Shown: piece by piece, positions 24,501 to 31,693 of the stretch
Layout of the letters: every line of letters begins with the position of its first letter
Numbering within the stretch: position 1 is the stretch's first letter
The notes under the pieces: generated by a model
Databases searched by the model: none
Seen by the model: only the letters and a program-made list of their open reading frames with translations
Told to the model about the DNA's origin: nothing
Assembly (NCBI GenBank): GCA_023634235.1
Contig: JAMKCF010000016.1
Span: forward strand, 10,352,866 to 10,416,865
DNA length: 64,000 nt
Reading direction: 5' to 3'
From: Pisaster brevispinus
Lineage: Eukaryota; Echinodermata; Asteroidea; Forcipulatida; Asteriidae
Program-made: the position numbers and the translations under genes

Positions 24501-26339
24501 CTTGCTCGAGCCGTTCCCCAAGGCATGGAGGGGGAGGTAAATGGTTGATTGGCTTTAGTGTATTTTATGAACATTTTGTAGGAGTTTAAAACAAGTTCTT
24601 GATTCAAATTGTTTTTGATGCATAGCAAACCTCTCAGAGTGGATGGCTGTTCCCGCTTGGTATGATCTGTGCATTTGCTTTGATTGCTGTCGTTGGTGAG
24701 TTATCATTTTCAATGAATTTATTGTACTGGGCTTCAAATGGTACATCCCATTAGTTCTCTCCAAAAATTTGCATTGAAATGATTTTAAAAAATCAAAATA
24801 GGGGGATTAACAATAAAACCCGCCACCAAGAGTTTGCCATGCAACATTTGAGAATCGGTTTGAAGAAAATACATGTGGGCCTTACTTAGAAAATTATATT
24901 ATCCTTCTCTACAACAAGTCCACAGACCAAGATTTACACCTCCAACACACACACCCGAAGAAGACGTACATGTACCTTTTATTTGAGCCAACGTCGGCAA
25001 CGGACGTAGTGTATTAAAAAGAAGTTTGCGTTTGCATTTGCAGTGGTCGGTCGAAAGAAATCGGAGCGGTTCCGAAATGGCACAGACAGAGCAGTTGAAA
25101 GTAAGTAACACAGCATAACTAATAAATCTTAAGATTTTAAAGCAGCACCAACGTTTAGTAATGTCAATGCGGGAAATTTGTAACACTAGGTGGCAGTACA
25201 CTTACCAGGTACAGTCAACCTTCTTGGTAGTGTGCGCGTGCTCAGAACTACGTAAATAATAGAAATTTACCTGGTAAGTCTGCTGCCAGCTAGCGTTCCA
25301 AAGTCTCCCAATGATGGTCCACCAATTCACTAATTACATGTGTATAACTGCTATTTATAAATTTTAACTGTTGTCGGGCTGTGTCCGAATTGGCGGCTAC
25401 GGCTACGGATGGATCGCTGGGTCATCATGCGTTGAAGTGTAGGACATACTTAGCAGCACCCTTAGCAACAGCCGTAGTCGTATCTGTAAATCACTAGTAA
25501 AGTAAAGTCACCAACCAAGCTTAGTGAACTTGGTGCTGAAAGGTTGACGTCAGATGGCAATATTTCGGTGAGCGTGGATCTTTTTGTCCCTAACCTGTTT
25601 GCTCTTAATATCAATGTCTGCTAAAATGTCAATGATAAGATATTGTTTTTATTCAAGCTGTCACAAACCTCCCTGCGCATGACCAGAATAGAACCGAGAC
25701 AGTATACAATTATCTCACGTGGATTGATCACTGGGCTCAAACTTTAGCGTGTAATTTGCATAAAAATTAATAATCAATGTGTGTTATTAACAGTGCTGTA
25801 GTCGAGTCTCTGTCAGTGTTCTAGTCGTCGAGACTAGTCTTGATCTTGGGACTAGTGGGGAGTTCCTTTTGTCCAAAGGGGAGGCCGAGGGGACGTCACG
25901 GCGCTCCGAAGGGAGGTCGAGTCCGATTCCGAATCCACGAACAATGGACTTGTATCTGGTCTCGATTTGGGGCGGGGCGGGGCGGGCTTGAGTAGCCGGG
26001 AACTGGTCAATAATTATTTATGTTTGTGTTTCATGTTAAGTGACGCAATCCTTGAAGGACCGTGTTGTCTCATCGGTCGGCCGGCGTCGCTCCAGTGGTG
26101 CCGGCAGTTCCCAATCCAACATCTACGTGCCAAGTCCTGACAGACAACCTCCATCCGCAGTCGATGACGAAATGGGTGACGCAGCGATGTACTCTGCCAA
26201 TTCCCCGGCCCTAAGAGGCGGCGGCAACCAGACTGTTGATTTTGACGACGTCGCATTCGATCTTCCACGGTCCTGTGACACACATCTACACCAAGGGTTC
26301 GCCCCGCTTAACAATACACACAGTGTTTTTGCATGTTAA
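6456..26339 (+). CDS. Gene 1: EMI-EGF-SRCR-EGF single-pass membrane receptor (spliced, 20 exons assigned)
   Basis: Span of a spliced gene read from conserved GT-AG junctions. The exons join in frame to about 870 residues, without the signal-peptide exon. Domain order is EMI, short EGF, four cbEGF modules, a degenerate EGF, SRCR, six EGF-like modules, one canonical cbEGF, a membrane helix and a cytoplasmic tail ending at TAA 26337-26339. Ectodomain exons are almost all phase 1-1, as is usual for shuffled extracellular modules. The EMI-then-EGF start resembles EGFL7/MEGF6/Draper-type proteins, while an SRCR exon inside an EGF array is not a layout I can match to a named family. Likely role is ligand binding or adhesion at the cell surface, possibly in immunity or clearance; that is inference. 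A head-to-tail paralogue starts at 42795. The first exon is missing or unrecognised upstream of 6456. Confidence 0.85.
7342..7442 (+). CDS. Gene 1 exon: EMI domain, second half
   Basis: Follows TTCTGATAG and ends at GTAAGT. It shifts the phase from 2 to 1. It encodes the signature ECCSGW, matching the CCxGW/Y end of EMI domains, then a short linker with GLCS. The gene 2 counterpart is 43639-43739, also 101 nt. Confidence 0.85.
8061..8153 (+). CDS. Gene 1 exon: short EGF module
   Basis: 93-nt phase 1-1 exon after a TTTCTCTTTAG acceptor. It encodes [11 protein letters not shown], then [17 protein letters not shown]: six cysteines in EGF order with no DxDEC calcium site. This compact module directly after EMI is what EGFL7-like and Nimrod/Draper-like proteins carry at that position. 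Confidence 0.9.
8549..8875 (+). mobile_element. tRNA-headed SINE, gene 1 intron
   Basis: A degenerate tRNA-like head (CGGTTAGGAGCGCCGGGCTC, then GTTCGAGTCC B-box) followed by the family body with GGACATTAAGCCGTATG, GCACGTAAAATAACCCAG and TTCCTCAGGCTTGCGAGCT. The corresponding gene 2 copy is 44966-45292. Confidence 0.75.
9028..9045 (+). repeat. (GATA)n microsatellite
   Basis: Four to five GATA units in the gene 1 intron before cbEGF 1. Confidence 0.85.
9465..9596 (+). CDS. Gene 1 exon: cbEGF module 1
   Basis: Phase 1-1, 132 nt. It begins DINEC and contains [12 protein letters not shown] and [11 protein letters not shown]: six cysteines, the calcium-binding D-I-N-E start and the Asn/aromatic hydroxylation-type motif. 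Equivalent to gene 2 exons at 45536, 52577 and 56851. Confidence 0.92.
9686..10145. mobile_element. MITE with GGGGTGCGTTCCAC ends
   Basis: 460 bp, inverted ends GGGGTGCGTTCCACTTGCGC / GCGCAAGTGGAACGCACCCC, with multiple internal GTTTGCG repeats. The end sequence resembles hAT-type MITEs. Gene 2 has the empty site in the same intron (TTTAACCATGGTGTGG at about 45827, 52865 and 57139). Confidence 0.8.
10401..10750 (+). mobile_element. tRNA-headed SINE, gene 1 intron
   Basis: Head GTCGTGGCTGAGCGGTTAAG with B-box GGTTCGAGTCC, body with TTGAGCAAGATACTTTATCA and TTTCCTCAGGCTTG. Same intron position as 46177, 53221 and 57501 in gene 2, so its insertion predates the gene duplication. Confidence 0.8.
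10821..10946 (+). CDS. Gene 1 exon: cbEGF module 2
   Basis: Phase 1-1, 126 nt, after ACCACTACAG and before GTATGT. It begins DVDEC and has [12 protein letters not shown] and LDPNGLEC. Canonical calcium-binding EGF. Equivalent to gene 2 exons at 46535, 53579 and 57860. Confidence 0.92.
12140..12259 (+). CDS. Gene 1 exon: cbEGF module 3
   Basis: Phase 1-1, 120 nt, after TTATAAAG and before GTAATA. It begins DRNEC and has [15 protein letters not shown] and GTRQC. Equivalent to gene 2 exons at 47699, 54744 and 59035. Confidence 0.92.
12495..12620 (+). mobile_element. Different tRNA-like SINE head
   Basis: TCGGTGGTCTGGTGCTAAGA...GGGTTCGAATCCC has A- and B-box spacing of a tRNA but no paired acceptor stem, and unlike the other SINEs in the window the body does not match. 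Probably a second SINE family rather than a working tRNA. Confidence 0.5.
13187..13309 (+). CDS. Gene 1 exon: cbEGF module 4
   Basis: Phase 1-1, 123 nt, after ACCTACAG and before GTAAGT. It begins DKNEC and has [14 protein letters not shown] and NGKTCFG. Equivalent to gene 2 exons at 51272, 55550 and 59856. This is the last exon of the cassette that is triplicated in gene 2. Confidence 0.92.
13976..14107 (+). CDS. Gene 1 exon: degenerate EGF-like module
   Basis: Phase 1-1, 132 nt, after TTTGCAG and before GTACGT. It starts DIDEC and has only four cysteines (DEC, INCDL, QICQK, LKCYF), so the C-terminal half of the EGF fold seems lost. Gene 2 keeps a 141-nt version at 60733 with the same four cysteines, so this is an old, stable state rather than recent decay. 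Confidence 0.8.
14828..15759. repeat. Long inverted repeat (fold-back), arms of about 200 bp
   Basis: 14828-15033 is the reverse complement of 15562-15759 with some mismatches, from CATCCTCGTTCCCAGGGG to the AAAAGCAACTGG inner edge. Each arm holds a palindrome of the type ATGTGCTAGAATCTAGCACAT. A separate small MITE sits just inside the left arm. Confidence 0.75.
15031..15180. mobile_element. MITE with GGGGTCGATTTCACAAA ends
   Basis: 150-bp element with near-perfect terminal inverted repeats (TGGGGTCGATTTCACAAA / TTTGTGAAATCGACCCCA) and internal CTAGGACTAGTCCTA-like palindromes. Confidence 0.75.
16198..17165 (+). mobile_element. PIF/Harbinger DNA transposon remnant
   Basis: Inverted ends GGGCCGTATCCACGAAA and TTTCGTGAATACCGGCCC bound a 968-bp element with subterminal AAGTGGGGTACT-type repeats and a broken transposase. 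A 3-bp target duplication of the usual TWA kind is not evident. It is nested inside a larger inverted-repeat structure in the gene 1 intron before the SRCR exon. Confidence 0.65.
16380..16934 (+). pseudogene. HARBI1-like transposase fragment
   Basis: The frame has an N-terminal region ([12 protein letters not shown]), a helix-turn-helix-like SQSSVSRIV and, after an in-frame TGA at 16773, [13 protein letters not shown] with [13 protein letters not shown], which is the first catalytic Asp region of PIF/Harbinger DDE transposases. The stretch before SQSSVS is shorter than in the family, and the sequence stops before the second and third catalytic acids. Inactive. Confidence 0.8.
18217..18561 (+). 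CDS. Gene 1 exon: SRCR domain
   Basis: A 345-nt phase 1-1 exon carrying one whole scavenger receptor cysteine-rich domain of about 100 residues: [38 protein letters not shown], then [13 protein letters not shown] and NNDAGVEC. The fold's WxxVxD, DAxVVCRQL and AGVxC landmarks are present, but the usual first cysteine pair is incomplete: I count four cysteines, one fewer pair than group A. The exon is flanked by phase 1 introns and is absent between 60874 and 61364 in gene 2, so it was gained or lost as one unit. Confidence 0.93.
18740..18835. repeat. Fold-back repeat with the CCTGACGTTTCGA motif
   Basis: GGCCTGAC...AGTCTTTATCGA pairs in reverse with TCGAGAAAGACT...CGTCAGACC. The same motif (CCTGACGTTTCGAACCTAGC) occurs at about 12827, 48098, 55139 and 59439, always in introns. 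Confidence 0.6.
19020..19480. other. Intronic sequence, unassigned, with (TCAAAA)n
   Basis: GC-richer stretch with GTGTGGTAACTC-like motifs, then a TCAAAA microsatellite at about 19418-19455. Probably another transposon relic; no inverted ends identified. Confidence 0.35.
19892..20063. mobile_element. MITE with GGGCCAAGTTCATAGAGCTGCTT ends
   Basis: About 170 bp. The left end GAGCTGCTTAAGCAG pairs with the AGCAGCTTTATGATTCTAGACC right end. A related copy is at 27671-27866. Confidence 0.6.
20279..20404 (+). CDS. Gene 1 exon: truncated EGF-like module
   Basis: Phase 1-1, 126 nt, after TGTTTAG and before GTAATA. It encodes [15 protein letters not shown] and [11 protein letters not shown]: four cysteines in the C-C-C-x-C order of the middle of an EGF module, with the first and last cysteine missing. 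The gene 2 equivalent is 61365-61481. Confidence 0.8.
20487..20830 (+). repeat. Dispersed repeat shared with 42405-42760 and 61590-61860
   Basis: Shared blocks include GAGAAAGGATTCC, GAGGGTTGGTG, GGTACCCGCTGT and ATTCGACGTTCTTG. Copies in introns of both genes are at equivalent positions; a third copy lies directly upstream of the gene 2 start. Function unknown. Confidence 0.6.
20925..21050 (+). CDS. Gene 1 exon: EGF-like module with five cysteines
   Basis: Phase 1-1, 126 nt, after TTTTTCAAG and before GTAAGT. It encodes [24 protein letters not shown] and [11 protein letters not shown]. One cysteine is missing relative to EGF. Closely matched by gene 2 at 61947-62072. Confidence 0.82.
21759..21872 (+). 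CDS. Gene 1 exon: EGF-like module
   Basis: Phase 1-1, 114 nt, after TATTTGTAG and before GTAAGT. It encodes [21 protein letters not shown] and TETGEC. Five cysteines; the N-terminal one is missing, but the Asn/Tyr motif of cbEGF is kept. Gene 2 equivalent is 62785-62898. Confidence 0.85.
22020..22135 (+). repeat. Dispersed repeat, short copy in gene 1 intron
   Basis: Matches 3290-3395: TTGGTAAAGAGCACTGGAGAG, then AACGACACCCTTTGAAGTAA. 5' part only. Confidence 0.6.
22178..22300 (+). CDS. Gene 1 exon: cbEGF-like module
   Basis: Phase 1-1, 123 nt, after CACTTCAG and before GTAAGA. It begins DIDEC and has [14 protein letters not shown] and a short tail DINVC: six cysteines with a compressed last loop. 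No counterpart was found in the visible part of gene 2. Confidence 0.82.
22612..22713 (+). CDS. Gene 1 exon: short EGF-like module
   Basis: Phase 1-1, 102 nt, after CATCACACAG and before GTAAAC. It has [18 protein letters not shown] and a final PCKG: six cysteines, no calcium site. No counterpart was found in the visible part of gene 2. Confidence 0.78.
22987..23115 (+). CDS. Gene 1 exon: EGF-like module
   Basis: Phase 1-1, 129 nt, after TTTTGACCAG and before GTAAAA. It has [23 protein letters not shown] and GENATC, all six EGF cysteines. The last part of this exon, including its donor, is found again as a 36-bp identical fragment at 63643-63678 in gene 2. Confidence 0.85.
23603..23743 (+). 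CDS. Gene 1 exon: last cbEGF module
   Basis: Phase 1-1, 141 nt, after TTCGACAG and before GTAAGT. It begins DIDEC and has [15 protein letters not shown] and LLTDKHTC. A canonical cbEGF followed by a short linker (AMPMSLHG) to the membrane-proximal stalk. Confidence 0.92.
23885..23928 (+). CDS. Gene 1 exon: membrane-proximal stalk
   Basis: A 44-nt exon, phase 1 in and phase 0 out, after TATAATACAG and before GTAAGT. It encodes about 15 polar residues ([13 protein letters not shown]) linking the EGF array to the membrane segment. It is assigned by frame continuity and position between strong neighbours. Confidence 0.7.
24286..24460. mobile_element. Small MITE in gene 1 intron
   Basis: Inverted ends: CCTAAACTCTAAAACACTCC on the left pairs with a GGAGTTTTTAGAGTGTAGG-type right end, continuing through CAGGTCAGAA / TTCTGACCTG. 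175 bp, no coding capacity. Confidence 0.75.
24626..24695 (+). CDS. Gene 1 exon: transmembrane helix
   Basis: Phase 0 in, phase 1 out, after TGATGCATAG and before GTGAGT. It encodes QTSQSG followed by [17 protein letters not shown], a hydrophobic run that continues as VVG into the next exon. The basic RKK just after it makes a normal stop-transfer sequence for a type I protein. Confidence 0.82.
25044..25100 (+). CDS. Gene 1 exon: juxtamembrane basic segment
   Basis: 57 nt, phase 1-1, after TTTGCAG and before GTAAGT. It encodes [13 protein letters not shown] and a short acidic end. The RKK and RFR residues immediately after the hydrophobic run place this on the cytoplasmic side. Confidence 0.78.
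26041..26339 (+). CDS. Gene 1 terminal exon: cytoplasmic tail and stop
   Basis: Begins after CATGTTAAG, phase 1 in, and runs to TAA at 26337-26339. It encodes about 99 residues that are Ser/Pro/Gly-rich, with basic VGRRRSS, two tyrosines in IYVPSP and AMYSANSP, and a DFDD acidic patch. There is no recognised catalytic domain. The tyrosines in Pro-containing contexts could be phosphorylation or SH2 sites, but no ITAM or NPxY is present. The codon composition is GC-richer than the flanks, as expected for coding sequence. Confidence 0.8.
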
Positions 26340-26954
26340 ACTTATTTTATCTAGGCCTACAGCTAGAGTATTTTGCACTCATCCAATTACAAAACATTGT
26401 GATGAGACCGCAAGGTACGCATCCAAAAAAAGTTAACATTTTGTAAAATGATTATTTTCACTTTGCATTAATATAGCTTATGTTAAACAGCGGCAGCGCT
26501 AGGCCAGCGGCGCGACAAAATCACCCACCAGTTACTCTCTATGTCCCCCAGTTTGCCCCTTCCCCATTACCGCCTGAATTTATCCCCGATTGCTGGATGG
26601 CTGACATTGAATACCTGCTAACCATTGCACCCCATTGAAGCCAAAAACAATGTGTGCATTTTTACCCTAATTCACGATCAACGCTGCACTGGGTTTGAAG
26701 TTCTATTTCGTCGTGTAGGTTTTTGCTATTTTTTTTTATAATTCTGCCCATGAATTTTCAAAAAATTCAGTCTCTTTGGTATTCCACCGTTATAACATGC
26801 AGAAACAGATGGCAGTACCTCCATGCACTGGGTGAGTTCATTCACCTTAAAAATCCCCTTACAATTCCTGTGGTCCGGAGGGCTGCCAATTATTGGTTTG
26901 TACACATAAATCTTGGCAAAGTCTCAGAAGTGGATAAACAGCCTTGTTAATAAA
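26340..26954 (+). promoter_or_regulatory. Gene 1 3' UTR with candidate polyadenylation signal
   Basis: Non-coding sequence after the stop. AATAAA at 26949-26954 is the first canonical polyadenylation hexamer I see downstream, implying a 3' UTR of about 0.6 kb. The cleavage site cannot be placed. Confidence 0.45.
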
Positions 26955-29900
26955 CAATCATCAATCATCCTTATCTAGGGCGGCTTGTAGCTACCATAGG
27001 AAGACTGTGTGAGACTTGTTTGACAGGTGAAGTTTTTTTAAATCAGAAATAGCCAAGGCAAGGGGTATATCTTTATACATGTACCATGCATGGGCTGTGT
27101 ATTTTAGATGGGTTTGTGAGTTAGAAGGCAAAGGGGGCGGGGCTTCACTGTAATCCAACCTGTTAACAACAGTTTGAGGGGATATAGACCACTGTTTATG
27201 GGGAATAAACATATGTAGCCCCTCTGAGGGGTATAAGGCTTGATAATGATGTGAAAAAAGCTTCATACCCTGAGTGTAATACAATTTAACAGACTGCACG
27301 AAAATTTAGTAGGTGAGCCACACGACGGTCAGGTATTATGTAACAGGGACTGCAGGGTTTTAAGTCCAGTAATGTGACCAGTCAACACTTTTAAAGCAGT
27401 ACAAAATTAAAATAAAAAGTTGATGTTTGCCCCCTTCAATTGAAGCTCCCCCCTTTGTTACTCTAGATTTACAGGTCTGTTGCCGCCGCTATTCTTAAGC
27501 AAGACATTATTTGTATTTTTAGGTCAAATTTCAAACTATTATTCAAGTAAATAGTACAGTAATTTGTTGGTCGAAAGAGGCATGTCCATGAATTTCTTTC
27601 TGCTGTATTTTTCATTGAAGCCACTTTTTGCAATAAGAGTTCAATGATTTCTTTTATTCCATTTAAACAGGACCCGATTTCATACAGCTGCTTTAAGCAC
27701 ATGAAGTGGCTCAGCATGTCCATGCTTACCAGAGTAAGGTTACCAGCCAAATTAACATGTCGCATTTGTACAATCTGTGACTGGTATCTGCTTTTTTTTT
27801 GCTGAGTGGAACACTTTTAAGCAGCATTTTCTGCTTGAGCATCTTTATGAAACTGAGCCTGGCTCTAGAGTTAGATGTGTATACCCCAGACTGTGAGTTT
27901 ACAAACAAACACAAAATGGGAAGGCAAACGCCAGCCTTCGTTGTTCTTGGCGGCTAAGTTCGGAGGTAAACGGTTCTGAAAGTGTGACAGTTAAATGTAG
28001 GTTCAATCCATAGAGAACAAATTTCGTAATCTCTCAACTAACCAATTTTATATTAACTATGATATAATCTCAAAAGAAAACAAAATAACTAAAAAGATAA
28101 TGTCTGGTTCCATTTTGAGGTCTTGTACTGAACAGTGATTAAGACTTTAAGACAGTGAAAAAAATAGTTGAAGATTTCGTTTCACGGGGAAATGTTCACA
28201 GTTAGTACTCCATACAAAATGCAAATAGGAGCTCCTTGGAGGATAGTGCAATTAGTCTATCAAAGTTTGTACTATCTCCATGGGTGTTATGTGTACATTG
28301 TGAATCGTATTGCCCTCTCTGGGATTGATTGAAACTTGTTGCATGTAAATTGCATTTAGCCTCTGTTTGTTAACTTTAAGTTTTACAAAGACGCTCGTAA
28401 ACTCTAAACGTAAACTTTATGACAATCAGTGTTGATTATTGGCCAAGTTCTTTCCTACTTTATTATACCTACTTGTATTTACAAAATTATCAATGTAACC
28501 AAGATTGTTCATAAGTTATGTTGACAAAATAAATCAATGTTGTCAATAAAAAGTAATCGATACAAAACATTAGTGTAAATGAATCAATTACCTATTTGAA
28601 TGAGTGAACTATAAGTGCTACTTTTAACATCAAATTTACAATTTTACATCGAAATTCGAAGTTAAATAATGATTTAGAGCTAAGATTTGGAAGTAAAACT
28701 GATTAAGGCTGAGGGGCCAGGGAGGTTGGTGGGCCAGGGACTGTGAGGTTGCTTGGCAGTCAGTGAGCCAGTGGGTTGAGCTGGTTGGGCTTGAGGCATG
28801 ATCATATTGGGTAGAGGACTAGGGCCAAGGGGTTGGAAGGTTGCTGGGATGAAGACAGTCGGTTACCCAGTGGCTTGAGCTGGTTTGTCTTGGGGTGAGG
28901 GTGGGGGAGATCGAGTCATCATGTTTGGGCGACAACATTTCTCCCTAGCCAAGACTTGTAGCACAAGGCAGAAGAACCTTCCAATGATAGTAATATCAAA
29001 TTTTGACAACTTCTGAAACCCTAAAAATTTAAAAGAATAAAAAAAGTAAAAAATCACAATAATAATAATAGGCCTATTTCAAAATATTTAAACATTTTAA
29101 TAGTACTAAATTAGAGGATTAATTTGTTTTGAAAGTTCTTATCATGAGTAATCAACAATGAATTGTCTTGAAATCTACCATTTCCATTTATATTTCTTTA
29201 AAAAACTTTGTTTTAGTCTAAAGAATAATCAAATATCCAAAGTCTACAGATCGCCAAACCCCCTCCATGAAAAAAAAATCCTTTTTTTGTTTACGAACCT
29301 ATAATAATAATTAATAATCGCTCTATTTTGTAAATCCACAGCAAACAATTATTGTAAATAATTGTTTGCCTTGCACTAAAATATGCCTCCATTGCAACAT
29401 TCTTCTTGCAAACTTGGTCAAGATCGTTTACATGCATGTTCCATGGAGACCCTATGTGATCTTGTGTGCGTATAGCACCGATCAGCAGTGCAATCGTTTA
29501 CACCATATTTACATTACTACATCCTGAGCAAGATTCTGTACAAGCTCATCAGCTCATCCCAGCGATCTTACAATGAGACCGGCCGGGGCCGAGCGAACAC
29601 ACTGGATTGGCAACTAATTGACACTAGAGGGTGCGACTTGAACCGAGTCTAGGGTCAACAAGGTGAACGACAGGGGATCGTAATCCACCTGAGTGCCTTG
29701 CCCTGAAAACAAATGAACAAATGTTGTTTTTCACGAAAGATAGCAGTAACCACGTACCATCTCCCGGTTTTAAATGTTGCACCTGGCTAAGAGATTGCGG
29801 ATTTACGACACTTAACCCTTATGTGTGGTAGGTCCCCAGAGACCCTCAGATCCATTTAGGTCTACCGGTGGTGAGTGGTAAACCCCTTCTGTAGTTATAA

Positions 29901-30011
29901 CATTGTCATATTTCATATCCCCATGATTTTTTGATATCTTAGTGACTTCTTTACATGCCCAGTCGTTGTCTAGGATTATTTAAGCCTTGATTTGTCTAAT
30001 TAATTAATTAA
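26955..30011. other. Intergenic region, no gene recognised
   Basis: Apart from the MITE at 27671 and a G/T-rich imperfectly repetitive tract at 28700-28910 (GGTTGGTGGGCCAGG-like words), I see no coding exon or RNA gene. Confidence 0.5.
27671..27866. mobile_element. MITE related to 19892-20063
   Basis: Begins GACCCGATTTCATACAGCTG and ends AGCATCTTTATGAAACTGAG, imperfect inverted ends of the same kind. Intergenic. Confidence 0.5.
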
Positions 30012-30940
30012 TTAGGTGTTCGTGCAACATGTGCACGAACACCTCTTGTTATTGTTGATTATGTACTACATGTGCGAATACATACAGCGTCGCTCGCTAT
30101 TTCATTGTACATGTACACTGCAAACCCAATCAATGATAGTCCGTGTAATATTTGAAAAATTAATATCTCTTTAACCACTCGTTGGATTTCCAAAATTCAT
30201 ACGTCGTCTGAACGGTCTTGATAAATTAAACACGCACTAAACAAAATGTGACTTGTTTGACCTTAACTTCCGGTTCAAACCGGAAGTTGATGTGTGATGT
30301 TTCAAAAAAACTTCTGAACCAAACATTGTTTTTTTACAATCTATGCATCATTTGGGAGGTAGGTAACAAGTGAAGAAACGATTCACAAAATGTTACGCCA
30401 TTTGACCTTGACTTCCGGTTCAAACCGGAAGATGAATTTGATAATTAAAAGACTTAATAAACCAAGACTTAATAAACGATACACAGTGTGACCTCATTAA
30501 ACACAGACTTCCGGTTCAAACCGGAAGTTAACAATTAACGTTTCAAAAAATCATAATTTGTTAAGCACAATTCTTGTTTCAAATCTTTACATCATTGGCT
30601 AAGTATTTAGTAACTTAAGAATTGATACACAACATGTGACCCAATTTGACCTTGATTTCCGGTTCAAACCGGGTGATCAAATTCAATACTTGAAACAATC
30701 ATAACTCCCAAACCACACATTGGATTTTTATCAACTACACGGCATTAAAAAGGGCTTTAGGACTTACCCAGCGCTACACAGTATGACCTCATTCCACCTA
30801 TCTTTTGGTTCAAACCGGAAGTTTAAGATTTATATTGGAACAAAATCTTAACTCCTGAACCACAAATTTGGTTGATAAAATAAAATATCATTAAATCATA
30901 AATTGATGACATCGATCACGAACACCTTGTTTTTGTAGTA
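30012..30940 (-). mobile_element. Helitron/Helentron-like element C
   Basis: Minus-strand copy. Its 3' end (TTAG on this strand) is at 30012, followed by the hairpin GGTGTTCGTGC/GTGCACGAACACC. The 5' end near 30930 carries CACGAACACC, matching one hairpin arm. The interior has about five units spaced roughly 96-148 bp, each with an inverted CCGGTT/AACCGG palindrome (for example 30268, 30412, 30508). Confidence 0.55.
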
Positions 30941-31515
30941 AAGTAGTAAAGTATTAAAATAAATATATAACAGAAAGTTTTTTTTATAAAACTCCCTGGG
31001 GTGAGTGGTGGCCTTCAACAAAAAGTTGGCAAGATATGAAAAGCCAAGCCTGTTACAGAGAACAGACAGCTGAACAGATTGTTTGACTTATCAGAGGGTT
31101 AGATCTGGGTAGCTATTTGTTTACGTGCTCTGGTTTACCATATGTTGTGTACATTTGTATGCGAGGAAAACATTTCACAGCCCATAATAAAAAATAAAAA
31201 AACACAACTCTTTGAACTGCCCCCTCCCCCCCCCCCCATCTAAGATATTTGGAATGGTCCTGTTTGGGATCTCCTGGAAGATCAAGTCCCTCGGGGCTTT
31301 GAAAATGATAAAAAAACAGAAACACCTAAAATCTACCATGCAAAACATTACTATGAATTTTGATAGCATATGTTGCAGTGGGAAATGTTTATCATTTGTA
31401 AACCACTAGCACTCGGGTCATGAGTTTCAAATCCAGTGACGTGCACAACTAATGTTTAGACGGTGTGGAAATGTTTTTCCCGGATGTGAAAGTTTTGTAG
31501 AAGTATAAAACTGAG
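30780..31515 (+). repeat. Segmental duplication, copy 1, left part
   Basis: Closely matches 34930-35700 plus 39050-39165: same sequence through the TAAAACTCCCT...GGTGAGTGGTGGCC block, the C-run and GTAAACCAC...TAGCACTCGGGTCAT. Contains no gene. Confidence 0.8.
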
Positions 31516-31693
31516 AGCGGTTTCCGTGTAGCGACAGACTTAATCCGGAAGACGGCGAGCACAGAATAGACATCACTACATCAAGGTACCAGTCCTAATT
31601 AAAGTCATCCGACAGTGCATCACAGCATTGAGGGAGTCTACATTGGCTTCATCTTTGAAGGCTAAGGTAAGTCAAATCCGGTACATTGACTTT

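Noticed and set aside
30268..30822. CRISPR-like regularly spaced repeat
   Set aside because: The repeated palindrome is spaced irregularly by 96-148 bp with related, not unique, intervening sequence, in a eukaryotic genome; it is an internal repeat of a transposon.
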